Shown piece by piece: positions 53,971 to 62,780 of a stretch of 64,000 bases of DNA. The stretch spans positions 62,001 through 126,000 of the forward strand of contig NZ_FQVP01000006.1 in the NCBI RefSeq assembly GCF_900129395.1, given 5' to 3'. This DNA comes from Pseudosulfitobacter pseudonitzschiae. Its GTDB lineage: Bacteria > Pseudomonadota > Alphaproteobacteria > Rhodobacterales > Rhodobacteraceae. The notes under the pieces were generated by a model that was given only the letters and a program-made list of their open reading frames with translations, was not told the origin of the DNA and searched no databases. Made by a program: the position numbers and the translations under genes. The number at the start of each line of letters is the position of its first letter. Positions within the stretch are counted from its first letter, which is position 1.

Positions 53971-56967
53971 TTACGCGGGCATGATTTTGCAAAGAGTCGC
54001 TTTGGTCTCTTGCATCTGTGTGACGGAATCGTAGCCATAGGTCTGCACGGTGTTGGTGCTTTCCCCCAGAACGATCGGATCGGCACCCACGGGGTATTTG
54101 TCCCGCAGGCTGACGCCTTCCATGTGGCCGCCAAAGTGGAACGGCATAAAGGCAACGCCTTCGCCGACCCGTTCGGTGACCATGGCCTGCACCTTGATCC
54201 GCCCGCCTTCCGGCCCTTCGACCCACACATCGGTCCCGTCACGCACGCCCAGATTGTTGGCATCGCGCGTGTTGATCTCGATGAACATGGTCTGCTGAAG
54301 CTCGGCCAGCCACGGGTTCGACCGCGTTTCGTCCCCGCCGCCCTCGTATTCGACCAGACGGCCTGAGGTCAGGATAATCGGAAACTCCTTGGAAAAGTCG
54401 TTCTTCTGGATCGACGCATACAGCGTCGGCACCCGCCAGAACGATTTGTCCTCGTAGGTCGGATAGTCTTCGACCAGATCGCGACGGTTTGTGTACAGCG
54501 GCTCGCGGTGCACGGGCACAGGGTCGGGGAAGGTCCAGACCACGCAACGTGCCTTGGCGTTGCCAAAAGGCGCACAGCCGTGGGCAATTGCCACACGCTG
54601 GATGCCGCCCGACAGGTCGGTCTTCCAGTTGATACCGCCCACAGCCTCGACATAATCCGACGGCATGTCGCCCTGTTGCGAGGTTTCGCCCACCTCTTCG
54701 GTGCCTTCGTCGGCCTTTTCGGGCGCTTCATAGCCTGCGACCATTTCAATCGAACGACGCTCTTCCGCCGTCAGATCACCGTCCCAGCCCAGGTCGATCA
54801 GCATCTGCATGGTGAATTCAGGGTATCCATCCTGAATTTCCGACCCGACAGAATAGACGCCCTCGGCCAGCAGGTTTTCACCGTCCCGTTCCACGCCGAA
54901 CCGGGCGCGGAAGGTCAAACCGCCTTCGGCCACCGGCATCGACATGTCATAAAGGTTCGCCGTGCCGGGGTGCTTCATCTCGGGCGTGCCCCAGCAGGGC
55001 CACGGCATCCCGTAGAAATCCCCATCCGCAGGACCGCCATTGGCCCGCAGCGTGGTCTTGTCGAAGGTGTGCTGGTTTTCCATGTGCATCTTCATCCGCT
55101 CGGGGCTTTGACCCGTATAGCCGATGGTCCACATGCCGCGGTTGAACTCGCGGGTCAGATCCTCGACCAGCGGCTCCTCGCCGTTCACCTCGATGTTGCG
55201 GAACATGCGATCCGCAAAGCCGAACTTGACGGCGAACTTGTACAGGATCGTGTGATCGGGCAGCGATTCAAACAGCGGCTCGACAACCTTTTCCCGCCAT
55301 TGCAGCGACCGGTTCGACGCGGTGACCGAGCCAGAGGTTTCGAACTGCGTCGACGCGGGCAACAGATAGGTGTTGTCGGTGCGGTCGTGCAGCACGGCGG
55401 AAACGGTCGGGTACGGGTCCACCACGACCAGCAGGTCCAGCTTTTCCATCGCCGTCTTCATTTCCTTCTGACGGGTCTGCGAGTTGGGCGCGTGACCCCA
55501 CAGCACCATCGCCTTGGTGTTGTCGGGCTGTTCCAGGTTTTCGCGTGCCTCAAGAACACCGTCGATCCAGCGCGAAACGGGAATGCCCGTCAGCCCCATC
55601 ATCTCCTTGTCCTTGCCATCGGCCCCCTTGATGGTGCCAAAGCGGCCCTTGAGCCAATCCAGGTCTTCCTCCCAGACACGCGCCCAGTGGGCCCACGATC
55701 CGGCAGACAGGCCATAATAACCCGGCAGCGTGTCGGCCAGAACGCCCAGATCGGTCGCCCCCTGCACGTTGTCGTGGCCGCGGAAAATGTTGGTGCCACC
55801 ACCGGCCACACCCATGTTCCCCAGCGCAAGCTGAAGGATGCAATAGGCGCGGGTGTTGTTGTTGCCGTTGGTGTGCTGCGTGCCACCCATGCACCAGATC
55901 ACGGTGCCGGGGCGGTTGTTGGCCAGCGTGCGGGCCACGCGTTTCAACTGTGCTTCGGGCACACCTGTCACACGCTCGACCTCGTCCGGCGTCCAGTTGG
56001 CCACCTCTTTGCGGATCTCGTCCATGCCCCAGACACGGGTGCGGATGAACTCCTGATCCTCCCAGCCGTTGTCAAAGATATGGTACAGAATGCCCCACAC
56101 CAGCGCCACGTCCGACCCGGGCCGGAAGCGCACGAATTCGTCCGCATGGGCCGCCGTGCGCGTAAAGCGCGGGTCGCAGACGATCAGCGGCGCGTTGTTC
56201 TGTTCCTTGGCTTTCAGCAGGTGCTGAAGCGAAACAGGGTGCGCCTCGGCGGGGTTGCCGCCGATGATGAAGATCGCCTTGGAATTGTGGATGTCGTTAT
56301 AGCTGTTGGTCATGGCGCCATAGCCCCATGTGTTCGCAACACCTGCAACGGTCGTCGAGTGGCAGATACGCGCCTGGTGATCGACGTTGTTGGTGCCCCA
56401 ATAGGCCGCGAACTTGCGGAACAGGTACGCCTGTTCGTTCGAATGCTTGGCCGAGCCCAGCCAATAGACGCTGTCGGGACCGGATGTGTCACGGATCGAC
56501 GTCATCTTGTCGCCGATCTCGTTGATCGCTTGTTCCCAACTGATGCGCTGCCATTCGCCGCCGACTTTCTTCATCGGATACTTCAGGCGGCGTTCGCCGT
56601 GGGCGTGTTCACGCACCGATGCCCCCTTGGCGCAGTGGGCGCCCAGGTTGAAGGGGCTGTCCCAGCCGGGTTCCTGCCCGACCCAGACACCGCCCGACAC
56701 TTCGGCGATGACCGTGCAGCCCACCGAACAGTGGGTGCAAATGGATTTCTTGATTTCGATGGCGCCTGTCGCCGCAGCCGTTGCGGCATTGGCTTGTTGG
56801 ACGGTGCCGCCTGTCGCAGCAATGGCAGCAATGGCAGCAAGGCCGCCAATGGCCAGCCCTGAACCGCGCAGAAACGCACGGCGGTCAATCTTGGACCGGG
56901 CCACGTCAGACAGGATACTTGTCCGCTGGGGGCGTCGCGCAACCCCGTTGGTCTTTTTCCTCAACAT
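53971..56967 (-). CDS. formate dehydrogenase catalytic subunit (alpha), Cys type
   Basis: A 998-residue molybdopterin enzyme that oxidises formate to CO2. The TAT signal DRRAFLRG (28-35) and a hydrophobic stretch imply export of the folded enzyme to the periplasm. The N-terminal [4Fe-4S] ligands are Cys77, Cys80, Cys84 and Cys112. The active-site pair is Cys202-His203 in ARICHST, encoded by TGC, so this is the cysteine and not the selenocysteine form. The C-terminal molydop-binding domain contains GRLVEYEGGGDETR. Mo or W cannot be told from sequence. A GGGAG ribosome binding site supports the start. It is followed by its beta and gamma subunits and preceded by chaperone and accessory genes. 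Confidence 0.95.
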   Translation of the reverse strand: MLRKKTNGVARRPQRTSILSDVARSKIDRRAFLRGSGLAIGGLAAIAAIAATGGTVQQANAATAAATGAIEIKKSICTHCSVGCTVIAEVSGGVWVGQEPGWDSPFNLGAHCAKGASVREHAHGERRLKYPMKKVGGEWQRISWEQAINEIGDKMTSIRDTSGPDSVYWLGSAKHSNEQAYLFRKFAAYWGTNNVDHQARICHSTTVAGVANTWGYGAMTNSYNDIHNSKAIFIIGGNPAEAHPVSLQHLLKAKEQNNAPLIVCDPRFTRTAAHADEFVRFRPGSDVALVWGILYHIFDNGWEDQEFIRTRVWGMDEIRKEVANWTPDEVERVTGVPEAQLKRVARTLANNRPGTVIWCMGGTQHTNGNNNTRAYCILQLALGNMGVAGGGTNIFRGHDNVQGATDLGVLADTLPGYYGLSAGSWAHWARVWEEDLDWLKGRFGTIKGADGKDKEMMGLTGIPVSRWIDGVLEARENLEQPDNTKAMVLWGHAPNSQTRQKEMKTAMEKLDLLVVVDPYPTVSAVLHDRTDNTYLLPASTQFETSGSVTASNRSLQWREKVVEPLFESLPDHTILYKFAVKFGFADRMFRNIEVNGEEPLVEDLTREFNRGMWTIGYTGQSPERMKMHMENQHTFDKTTLRANGGPADGDFYGMPWPCWGTPEMKHPGTANLYDMSMPVAEGGLTFRARFGVERDGENLLAEGVYSVGSEIQDGYPEFTMQMLIDLGWDGDLTAEERRSIEMVAGYEAPEKADEGTEEVGETSQQGDMPSDYVEAVGGINWKTDLSGGIQRVAIAHGCAPFGNAKARCVVWTFPDPVPVHREPLYTNRRDLVEDYPTYEDKSFWRVPTLYASIQKNDFSKEFPIILTSGRLVEYEGGGDETRSNPWLAELQQTMFIEINTRDANNLGVRDGTDVWVEGPEGGRIKVQAMVTERVGEGVAFMPFHFGGHMEGVSLRDKYPVGADPIVLGESTNTVQTYGYDSVTQMQETKATLCKIMPA

Positions 56968-57115
56968 ATCTTCACTCCCTGAACGCGGGTCTTGGCCCGC
57001 ATCTGGTGGCTAATGGATGGCAATCTGCAGTCGGGCGTCACGCAACCAGTCGCTTATTGCCGGTGTTGCAGGTCCGGGATCGGGCCGTGCGGTGTCTTGG
57101 GGCCGGGCCGGGGGC

Positions 57116-57322
57116 CTAGAACCGCGCGCTGGCGTAATAGGCGCGGGTGTGTGCGGTGTCCTGCATCTTGTCCGATGACAGGTCTGCCTCGACGGGGGCG
57201 GCCTGCGCCTCGGTCGTGCCGGTGGCCACGGCCACCGCAGCCAGCGGTGCGGCGGTGCCCGCAAATTTCAGGAACGCACGTCTGTCCTTGCGGACCTCGG
57301 GTGCGTCGGATTGCTTGGTCAT
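57116..57322 (-). CDS. small twin-arginine-signal protein of formate dehydrogenase loci
   Basis: A 68-residue protein whose first half is a TAT signal (DRRAFLKFAGTAAP, with a hydrophobic region to about residue 43), followed by a short mature part ending YYASARF. GAGGAGG precedes ATG 57322. Small TAT-bearing proteins of this type recur beside formate dehydrogenase genes and are described as formate dehydrogenase region TAT targets. It lies between the TorD-like chaperone gene and the catalytic subunit gene. The function is unknown. Confidence 0.8.
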   Translation of the reverse strand: MTKQSDAPEVRKDRRAFLKFAGTAAPLAAVAVATGTTEAQAAPVEADLSSDKMQDTAHTRAYYASARF

Positions 57323-57380
57323 CTTTGCCTCCTCTTGGTGTCTTGAAGTGTCAGCGGGCAACCTGCCCGCGGGTTTGGTA

Positions 57381-57986
57381 TCAGGTGCCGCTCAGCCGGA
57401 AGGCCTCGGATTCGACCTCCATGAAGGCGCGGCCGATCTTGCCCACGGGCGCGTAGAAGACCGACGTTTTGGCCCCCTCCAGATCGGAAAAGAAATGTCC
57501 CGCCCAAGGGGCGATGTGTTTGCTGAAAAACGTCTTTTGCTGGTCCAGCGTGGCCGGCGTGCCAAAGCGGCCCGCAATCATCGCGCCCATCATCTCCATC
57601 AGCGATGCGATGTTGTCCTCGGGCTCGAACACCGTATCGGCCCGCGCCAGCCCCCGCGCCGCCATGTCCTGACGCAACAGCGCCAGCGGCTTTTCGTTCA
57701 GGAAACCGGTCAGGTAATAGCTGGCATAGGGCAACAGCTCGCCCCGCCCCAGCCCGATGAACAGGCGGTTGAACTCTGCCTCGACCGTCGCGGGCTTGGT
57801 CAGGCGCGCCAGTTTGGCCAGCGTGGCAATCCCCTGCCCCAGCTCGGTGTCGTCGCCGTTCAGCCCCGCACACTGGTCCAGCAACATGCGATCCGGCGGG
57901 GCCGACAGGATCAGGCCCATAAAGTTGTAAAGGTCCGCGCGCAGGCGGTCTTCTTCGGGGATCTGGGTGCCGGTCATCTGGTTCAT
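57381..57986 (-). CDS. TorD family molecular chaperone
   Basis: A 201-residue all-helical chaperone of the TorD/DmsD/NarJ family. It binds the TAT signal of a molybdoenzyme and helps cofactor insertion before export. Family features are the LYNFMGLILSAPP N-terminal helix, the EFNRLFIGLGRGELLPYASYYLTG core motif and FFSKHIAPWAGHFFSDL. Its ATG overlaps the DUF3306 stop (ATGA). The client is very probably the TAT-exported formate dehydrogenase alpha subunit encoded downstream. Confidence 0.9.
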   Translation of the reverse strand: MNQMTGTQIPEEDRLRADLYNFMGLILSAPPDRMLLDQCAGLNGDDTELGQGIATLAKLARLTKPATVEAEFNRLFIGLGRGELLPYASYYLTGFLNEKPLALLRQDMAARGLARADTVFEPEDNIASLMEMMGAMIAGRFGTPATLDQQKTFFSKHIAPWAGHFFSDLEGAKTSVFYAPVGKIGRAFMEVESEAFRLSGT

Positions 57987-58579
57987 GCGCCTGTGCTTTC
58001 TGCGTCGGGTGCCGCTGCGAAATGAAAGCGCATCCGGCGGTGTGTCGGGGCGGACGCCATCACGTCCGCGTCGTCCTCGGTCTCTTCGTGGACATAGGCC
58101 GGGGCGGTTTCGATCTGCGTCACCTGCGGTTCGGGCACGTCCACATCCGTGGTTTGGGCCAAGATCACCTCGTCCTGCGGCGCTTCTTCCTCAAGCATAT
58201 CGGCAATCGGCTGCACCATGCCCTTGCCGACCTGATACAGCGTGTTCACCGTCTGCCCCGCAGTCGACGCCAACGTGTAATCGTCGTCGTAATCGTTCAG
58301 CCCGTCCAGACAGGCCAGAACCGGATTGCTGCGCCAGAACCCGCGCAGCGCCCGTGTTTTCAGCCGTTGCGGCAATTGTGCCTTGAGGAATGCGCGCAAC
58401 TGCGCCCCATCCACCAGGTTGTCCGGCGACGGCAGGCCCAGTTCTTCCAACAGCTCCGCATCGTCGCGCGCCTCCAGCTCGGCTTGCTCTTGCGCCTGCA
58501 CCGCGGCGGCAACAGCTTGCGCCTCGCCTTCGGCCTCGGCGGCCACGGCAGCGCGGCGGCGATCCCAGAACCCGCTCAT
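57983..58579 (-). CDS. DUF3306 domain protein
   Basis: A 198-residue protein. The N-terminal part is WDRRRAAV, then Ala/Glu-rich and probably helical to about residue 45. The conserved DUF3306 core lies near 50-100 (LPSPDNL, then LKTRALRGFWRSNPVLACLDGLNDYDDDYT, cited here by its WRSNPVL centre). An acidic, variable tail follows. The family is found almost only next to DUF3305 and formate dehydrogenase genes; no biochemical role is established to my knowledge. It overlaps DUF3305 upstream and TorD downstream by ATGA. Confidence 0.85.
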   Translation of the reverse strand: MSGFWDRRRAAVAAEAEGEAQAVAAAVQAQEQAELEARDDAELLEELGLPSPDNLVDGAQLRAFLKAQLPQRLKTRALRGFWRSNPVLACLDGLNDYDDDYTLASTAGQTVNTLYQVGKGMVQPIADMLEEEAPQDEVILAQTTDVDVPEPQVTQIETAPAYVHEETEDDADVMASAPTHRRMRFHFAAAPDAESTGA

Positions 58580-59145
58580 ATCATCCGCCTGCGTTTCAAC
58601 GCGGGCGAGGCGTAGACATCCGCGCTGGTCTGTACGCGCGGATCGCCGATGCCATCCTGTTGTTGATCTGTGCGCTGCTTGTCGCGGCGACGTTTCACGA
58701 ACACCTCGTCCTGGTGGAACTGCTCGACAAAGTCGCGCACCCACGCCTCCAGCCCCTGCGGCATGGCGACCTTCTCGACCACCTCTTCGGCGCTGTCGCA
58801 ATAATCCTGCGCCTCGTAGGGCGACGCGGTCACCAGAAGAACATCGAACGGGCGATCCGTGGCCCCCGCAATCGGGCGCATCACCACGTAGACGCACGGC
58901 ACCTCGGCGCCCAGCCCGTGCACATAGGCCTCGGTCTCGGCCCCGTGCAACTCTAGCGGCAAGGTGGCGGCGTGATATTCTGTGACTTCTCCCTCGCGGC
59001 GCAGCTCGCGCCAGTGCGCGTCCGATGCACCGGGCAGGACGGCGGTGGCCTTCCAGCTCCACCTGGCCCAACGGGTCACACCGGGGGTCCGCCGCAGCAC
59101 GACGCCCACGGGCAAGGTCCGGTACATATTCGGGTTGTAAATCAA
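58576..59145 (-). CDS. DUF3305 domain protein
   Basis: A 189-residue cytoplasmic protein with the DUF3305 start LPVGVVLRRTPGVTRWARWSW and the VTASPYEAQDYCDSAEEVVEKV core, ending in a basic KRRRMI tail. The start is decided by the ribosome binding site: GGAGGAG lies five bases before TTG 59145, while the first in-frame ATG (59127) has none. The TTG start adds six residues. It is the first gene of the nine-gene formate dehydrogenase transcript and overlaps DUF3306 by ATGA. The function is unknown beyond its constant genomic link with formate dehydrogenase. Confidence 0.8.
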   Translation of the reverse strand: MIYNPNMYRTLPVGVVLRRTPGVTRWARWSWKATAVLPGASDAHWRELRREGEVTEYHAATLPLELHGAETEAYVHGLGAEVPCVYVVMRPIAGATDRPFDVLLVTASPYEAQDYCDSAEEVVEKVAMPQGLEAWVRDFVEQFHQDEVFVKRRRDKQRTDQQQDGIGDPRVQTSADVYASPALKRRRMI

Positions 59146-59492
59146 GATGCTCCTCCGGTCTCTATCCTCTCGCGGCCTTGGTCCGGTGCAAAGCCTTAAC
59201 GCCCAGCTAGCCCAAAAAATCCTGTCCTCCAGACAAGTTGGCCCGTCCGCGAGGGGCAAACCGGCGCTGTCGGACGAATTGTCTAACCCGACTGTTTTCA
59301 TAGGAAAAAGCCGCCGCGCCTGAAAACGAATCACGTGATACGAATGCTGCCGTGCGGCATCGCTGGCTGACGGGCCTTGCTCCCGCGTCGGCGCAGAATT
59401 GCGGTTGTGGGCGGCCCGGAAACCCGTCTAGCTTGGAGCCTGATCGCCGTCCGCGAACCGCCCGAAAAGGCGTGTCCAGCAAGGGAAAAATC
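59146..59492. promoter_or_regulatory. divergent promoter region of the formate dehydrogenase locus
   Basis: This 347-bp non-coding region separates the two divergent halves of the locus and must hold both promoters. A nested inverted repeat is visible: GACAA (59232) and TTGTC (59279) outside, CGTCCG (59244) and CGGACG (59271) inside. A perfect eight-base palindrome TCACGTGA lies at 59331. Either could bind the NtrC-like regulator encoded in the locus. No convincing -24/-12 element was found, in keeping with that regulator lacking GAFTGA. Confidence 0.45.
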
Positions 59493-61475
59493 ATGGCAAA
59501 GACGTTGATAACATGTGATTGTGAAGGCTCGCAAAGCATCGATTCCGCAGCACTTGCCAACACCCTTGGCCATGCGGTCGCGCCCCCCTGTTCGGCCCTG
59601 TGCACCCGCCAGATCGACCGTGCCGCCGCCGCATTGACCGCAGGTGATGCAATTTTCTGCTGCACCCAGGAATCGCGGGTCTTCACCGAACTGGCCGAGG
59701 AACTGGGGGTGGCCCCGCCCCCCCTGCTGGACCTGCGCGACCGGGCCGGTTGGTCCGATGACCCCGCGTCGAAACTGCCCAAAATGTCCGCGCTGGCATC
59801 CGAGGCGCTGCTGAACGCCCCGCTTGAAAAGTCGCTGGATGTGACATCCGAAGGGCTGTGCCTGATCCTGGGCACGGGCGAGGCCGCGGTGCAGGCCGCG
59901 CATCAGTTGAAAGACCACCTTGCCGTCACCCTGCTGACCGACCCGTCGCAGCCCCTGCCCGACACCCGCGCGTTTGACGTGATCGGCGGCACCCTGCGCA
60001 AGGCAAAGGGCGCGCTGGGGCACTTCGAGGTGACCATCGACGCCCTGCGTCAGGTCGTGCCCGGCGGCCGTGGCGAGCTGACCTACACCGCCCCGCAAGA
60101 CGGCGCGATCAGCCACTGCGACGTGATCCTGGATATGCGTGGGCAGCAGCAGCCGCTGTTCCCCGCCCACGAGAAACGCGAGGGCTACCTGCGCGCCGAT
60201 CCGGCCCACCCGCCTGCCGTCGCCGCCGCCGTGCTGGCCGCGTCGCATCTGGTCGGCACGTTTGAACAACCCTTGTACGTGCGCACCGAACCGCTGCTGT
60301 GCGCCCACAGCCGCGCGGGGCAAACCGCCTGCACCAACTGTCTGGACCTGTGCCCGACGGGGGCGATCACCCCCGACGGCGACCACGTGAGCGTTGATCC
60401 GATGATCTGCGCAGGCTGCGGGGCGTGCTCTGCCGCCTGCCCGTCCGGTGCCATCAGCTATGACGCGCCGGCCGTCGATTTCACCATGCTGCGGGTGCAG
60501 ACGCTGGCGCGCGCCTATCTGGATGCGGGCGGCACCGCCCCCCGCCTGCTGGTCCACGACGACACCCACGGCGCGGAAATGATCCGCCTGTCGGCCCGCC
60601 ACGGGCGCGGCTTGCCGGCCGATGTGATCCCTATGGCCCTGCCCGCGCTGGCGGCATTCGGCCATGCCGAAGCGCTGGCCGCGCTGGCCGCCGGTTTCGC
60701 GGGCGTCAGCCTGCTGCTGGGGCCGAAATCGGACCGCGACGCGATCGAAACCCAGATCGCTCTGGCCCGTGCCATCGGTGGCGACGCCCGCGTGCAGCTG
60801 ATCGACACGCCCGACCCCGATGCCATGTCCGACACGTTGTATGACGGCACGGCCCCCACCCCCGACGGCACGGCCCCCGCCCCCGCCCCCGTGGCCAGCC
60901 CCGTGCGCCCCATGGGCACCCGCCGCCAGATCACCCGTCAGGCCGCCCGCGCCTTGCACCCCGAGGCCGAGGTGCTGCCATTGCCCGCCGGTGCGCCTTA
61001 CGGGGCTGTTGTGGTCGACAGTGACGCCTGCACCCTGTGCCTGTCCTGCGTGTCGCTGTGCCCCTCGGGCGCATTGGGCGACAACCCCGACCTGCCGCAA
61101 CTGCGCTTTCAGGAAGACGCCTGTCTGCAATGCGGCCTGTGCGCCAACATCTGCCCCGAGGATGCGATCACCCTTGCCCCCCAACTGAACCTGACCGGCG
61201 CCGCACTGGAACAGCGCGTGCTGCACGAGGAAGAGCCGTTCCCTTGCGTCGAATGCGGCACGCTCTTTGGCGTCAAATCCACCATCGACCGGATCACCGA
61301 CAAACTGCGCAACCATTCCATGTTCGCGGATGAGAGCAAGTTGCGCATGATCCAGATGTGTGATGATTGCCGCATCAACGCGCAGTATCACAGCGCCAAC
61401 AACCCGCTGGCCGGGGCCGAACGCCCCCGCCCCCGCACCACCGACGATTACCTTAGCAAGCGGCGCGATCACTGA
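59493..61475 (+). CDS. multi-[4Fe-4S] ferredoxin-like protein of the formate dehydrogenase locus
   Basis: A 660-residue cytoplasmic protein. The N terminus has several cysteines (Cys8, Cys10, Cys33, Cys37, Cys56, Cys57). A first ferredoxin pair is at Cys280-Cys287 and Cys306-Cys316. A central Rossmann-like region (about 345-440) is followed by a Pro/Ala-rich linker (452-470). A second ferredoxin pair is at Cys513-Cys523 and Cys544-Cys554. C-terminal CVEC and CDDC pairs could bind another metal. At least four [4Fe-4S] clusters are predicted. ATG 59493 is preceded by AAGGGA. It leads the plus-strand half of the locus, before DUF6494, Mrp, the ligase-like gene and DUF6505. An electron carrier for enzyme maturation is possible; the role is unproven. 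Confidence 0.85.
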   Translation: MAKTLITCDCEGSQSIDSAALANTLGHAVAPPCSALCTRQIDRAAAALTAGDAIFCCTQESRVFTELAEELGVAPPPLLDLRDRAGWSDDPASKLPKMSALASEALLNAPLEKSLDVTSEGLCLILGTGEAAVQAAHQLKDHLAVTLLTDPSQPLPDTRAFDVIGGTLRKAKGALGHFEVTIDALRQVVPGGRGELTYTAPQDGAISHCDVILDMRGQQQPLFPAHEKREGYLRADPAHPPAVAAAVLAASHLVGTFEQPLYVRTEPLLCAHSRAGQTACTNCLDLCPTGAITPDGDHVSVDPMICAGCGACSAACPSGAISYDAPAVDFTMLRVQTLARAYLDAGGTAPRLLVHDDTHGAEMIRLSARHGRGLPADVIPMALPALAAFGHAEALAALAAGFAGVSLLLGPKSDRDAIETQIALARAIGGDARVQLIDTPDPDAMSDTLYDGTAPTPDGTAPAPAPVASPVRPMGTRRQITRQAARALHPEAEVLPLPAGAPYGAVVVDSDACTLCLSCVSLCPSGALGDNPDLPQLRFQEDACLQCGLCANICPEDAITLAPQLNLTGAALEQRVLHEEEPFPCVECGTLFGVKSTIDRITDKLRNHSMFADESKLRMIQMCDDCRINAQYHSANNPLAGAERPRPRTTDDYLSKRRDH

Positions 61476-61502
61476 TCCGCCCGAACACAGGGAGCCACCC
61501 CA

Positions 61503-61706
61503 ATGAGCGATGACTTCAACATGTCGATGCGCAAGTTTCTCAAACAGGTCGGCGTGACCTCGCAGCAGGCCATCGAAAAGGCCATGCGCGAGGGTGCAAC
61601 CGCCGGTCAGGCCGTGCCGGTGCGCGCCGTCATCACCATCCCCGAACTGGGCATGACCCACGAGGTCACCGGCACCATCACCGCGCCAGACGCAGAACAG
61701 GACTAA
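61503..61706 (+). CDS. DUF6494 family protein
   Basis: A 67-residue protein matching my recollection of the DUF6494 pattern FNMSMRKFLKQVGVTSQQAIEKA. A helical N-terminal half is followed by a short beta-rich half (VRAVITIPELGMTHEVTGTI). GGGAGCC lies before the ATG. It is tightly placed between the Fe-S protein gene and the Mrp gene, three bases ahead of the latter. The function is unknown; constant pairing with Mrp-like genes suggests a partner role. Confidence 0.75.
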   Translation: MSDDFNMSMRKFLKQVGVTSQQAIEKAMREGATAGQAVPVRAVITIPELGMTHEVTGTITAPDAEQD

Positions 61707-61709
61707 ACC

Positions 61710-62780
61710 GTGGCAGCCACCAGAGAGGCGGTTCTGACCGCGCTCAAGACCGTCAATGATCCGGCAACCGACACCGACATCGTCGCCAGCGGCGTGATGC
61801 GCGCCCTGAACGTCGATGCCAACGGCGCGGTGCGTTTCGTCATGGAAATCCCGCCCGCACTGGCCGACTCCTACGCGCAGGCCAAGGCACAGGCCGAGGC
61901 CGCGCTGGCGCAGGTCGATGGCATCGGCAAAGTGTCCATCGTGCTGACCGGCCACAGCGAAAAGGCCCCGCCGCCCGACCTGAAACCGCAACGCGCCGCC
62001 GAACCCAAAGGCCCGCAGAAAATCCCCGGCATCGACCGTATCCTGGCCGTCGCCTCGGGCAAGGGCGGCGTGGGCAAATCCACCGTATCCGCCAACCTGG
62101 CCTGCGCCCTGGCGCAACAGGGGCGGCGTGTCGGCCTGCTGGACGCCGATGTTTACGGCCCCAGCCAGCCGCGGATGCTGGGCGTGTCGGGGCGGCCCGC
62201 CTCGCCCGATGGTAAGACGATCCTGCCGATGCGCAACCACGGTGTCACGATGATGTCCATCGGCCTGATGACCAACGAGGATCAGGCCGTGGTCTGGCGC
62301 GGCCCGATGCTGATGGGCGCGCTGCAACAGATGATGACCCAGGTGCAATGGGGCGCGCTGGACGTGCTGATCGTCGACCTGCCCCCCGGCACCGGCGACG
62401 TGCAGATGACGCTGGCGCAAAAGGCGCAGGTGGACGGGGCGATCATCGTCTCGACCCCGCAGGACGTGGCGCTGCTGGACGCGCGCAAGGGCATTGATAT
62501 GTTCAACCAGCTCAAGGTGCCGATCATCGGCATGATCGAAAACATGTCCACGCACATCTGCACCAACTGCGGCCACGAGGAACATGTGTTCGGCCACGGC
62601 GGCGTGGCGGCAGAAGCGGCCAAGATGGGCGTGCCCCTGCTGGCCGAGGTGCCGCTGGACCTGCAAATCCGTCTGGCCTCGGACGGCGGCGCGCCGATCA
62701 CCGTCAGCCAGCCCGACAGCGCGCAGGCGGCCAGCTTTCAGGCCATCGCCCGCCAATTGATCGACGGCGGCCACGCATGA
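61710..62780 (+). CDS. Mrp/NBP35-family ATP-binding Fe-S carrier
   Basis: A 356-residue P-loop scaffold protein that carries and delivers Fe-S clusters. The N-terminal MIP18-like domain spans about residues 5-80. The deviant Walker A SGKGGVGKST is at 116-125, DADVYGPSQP follows, and DLPPGTGDVQ is Walker B-like. The cluster-binding pair is CTNC in STHICTNCGHEE. The start is GTG 61710 with AGGA upstream. Its place in the formate dehydrogenase locus points to cluster delivery to the nine or so Fe-S sites of the enzyme and its accessory protein, in addition to any chromosomal Mrp. Confidence 0.9.
   Translation: MAATREAVLTALKTVNDPATDTDIVASGVMRALNVDANGAVRFVMEIPPALADSYAQAKAQAEAALAQVDGIGKVSIVLTGHSEKAPPPDLKPQRAAEPKGPQKIPGIDRILAVASGKGGVGKSTVSANLACALAQQGRRVGLLDADVYGPSQPRMLGVSGRPASPDGKTILPMRNHGVTMMSIGLMTNEDQAVVWRGPMLMGALQQMMTQVQWGALDVLIVDLPPGTGDVQMTLAQKAQVDGAIIVSTPQDVALLDARKGIDMFNQLKVPIIGMIENMSTHICTNCGHEEHVFGHGGVAAEAAKMGVPLLAEVPLDLQIRLASDGGAPITVSQPDSAQAASFQAIARQLIDGGHA

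Noticed and set aside
56356-56364. Selenocysteine possibility at the formate dehydrogenase active site
   Set aside because: The codon before the conserved histidine is TGC, not TGA, so the enzyme is the cysteine form.
59369-59386. Sigma-54-like TGGC...TTGCT element before the Fe-S protein gene
   Set aside because: The spacing between the GG and GC dinucleotides is two bases too long for a -24/-12 promoter.
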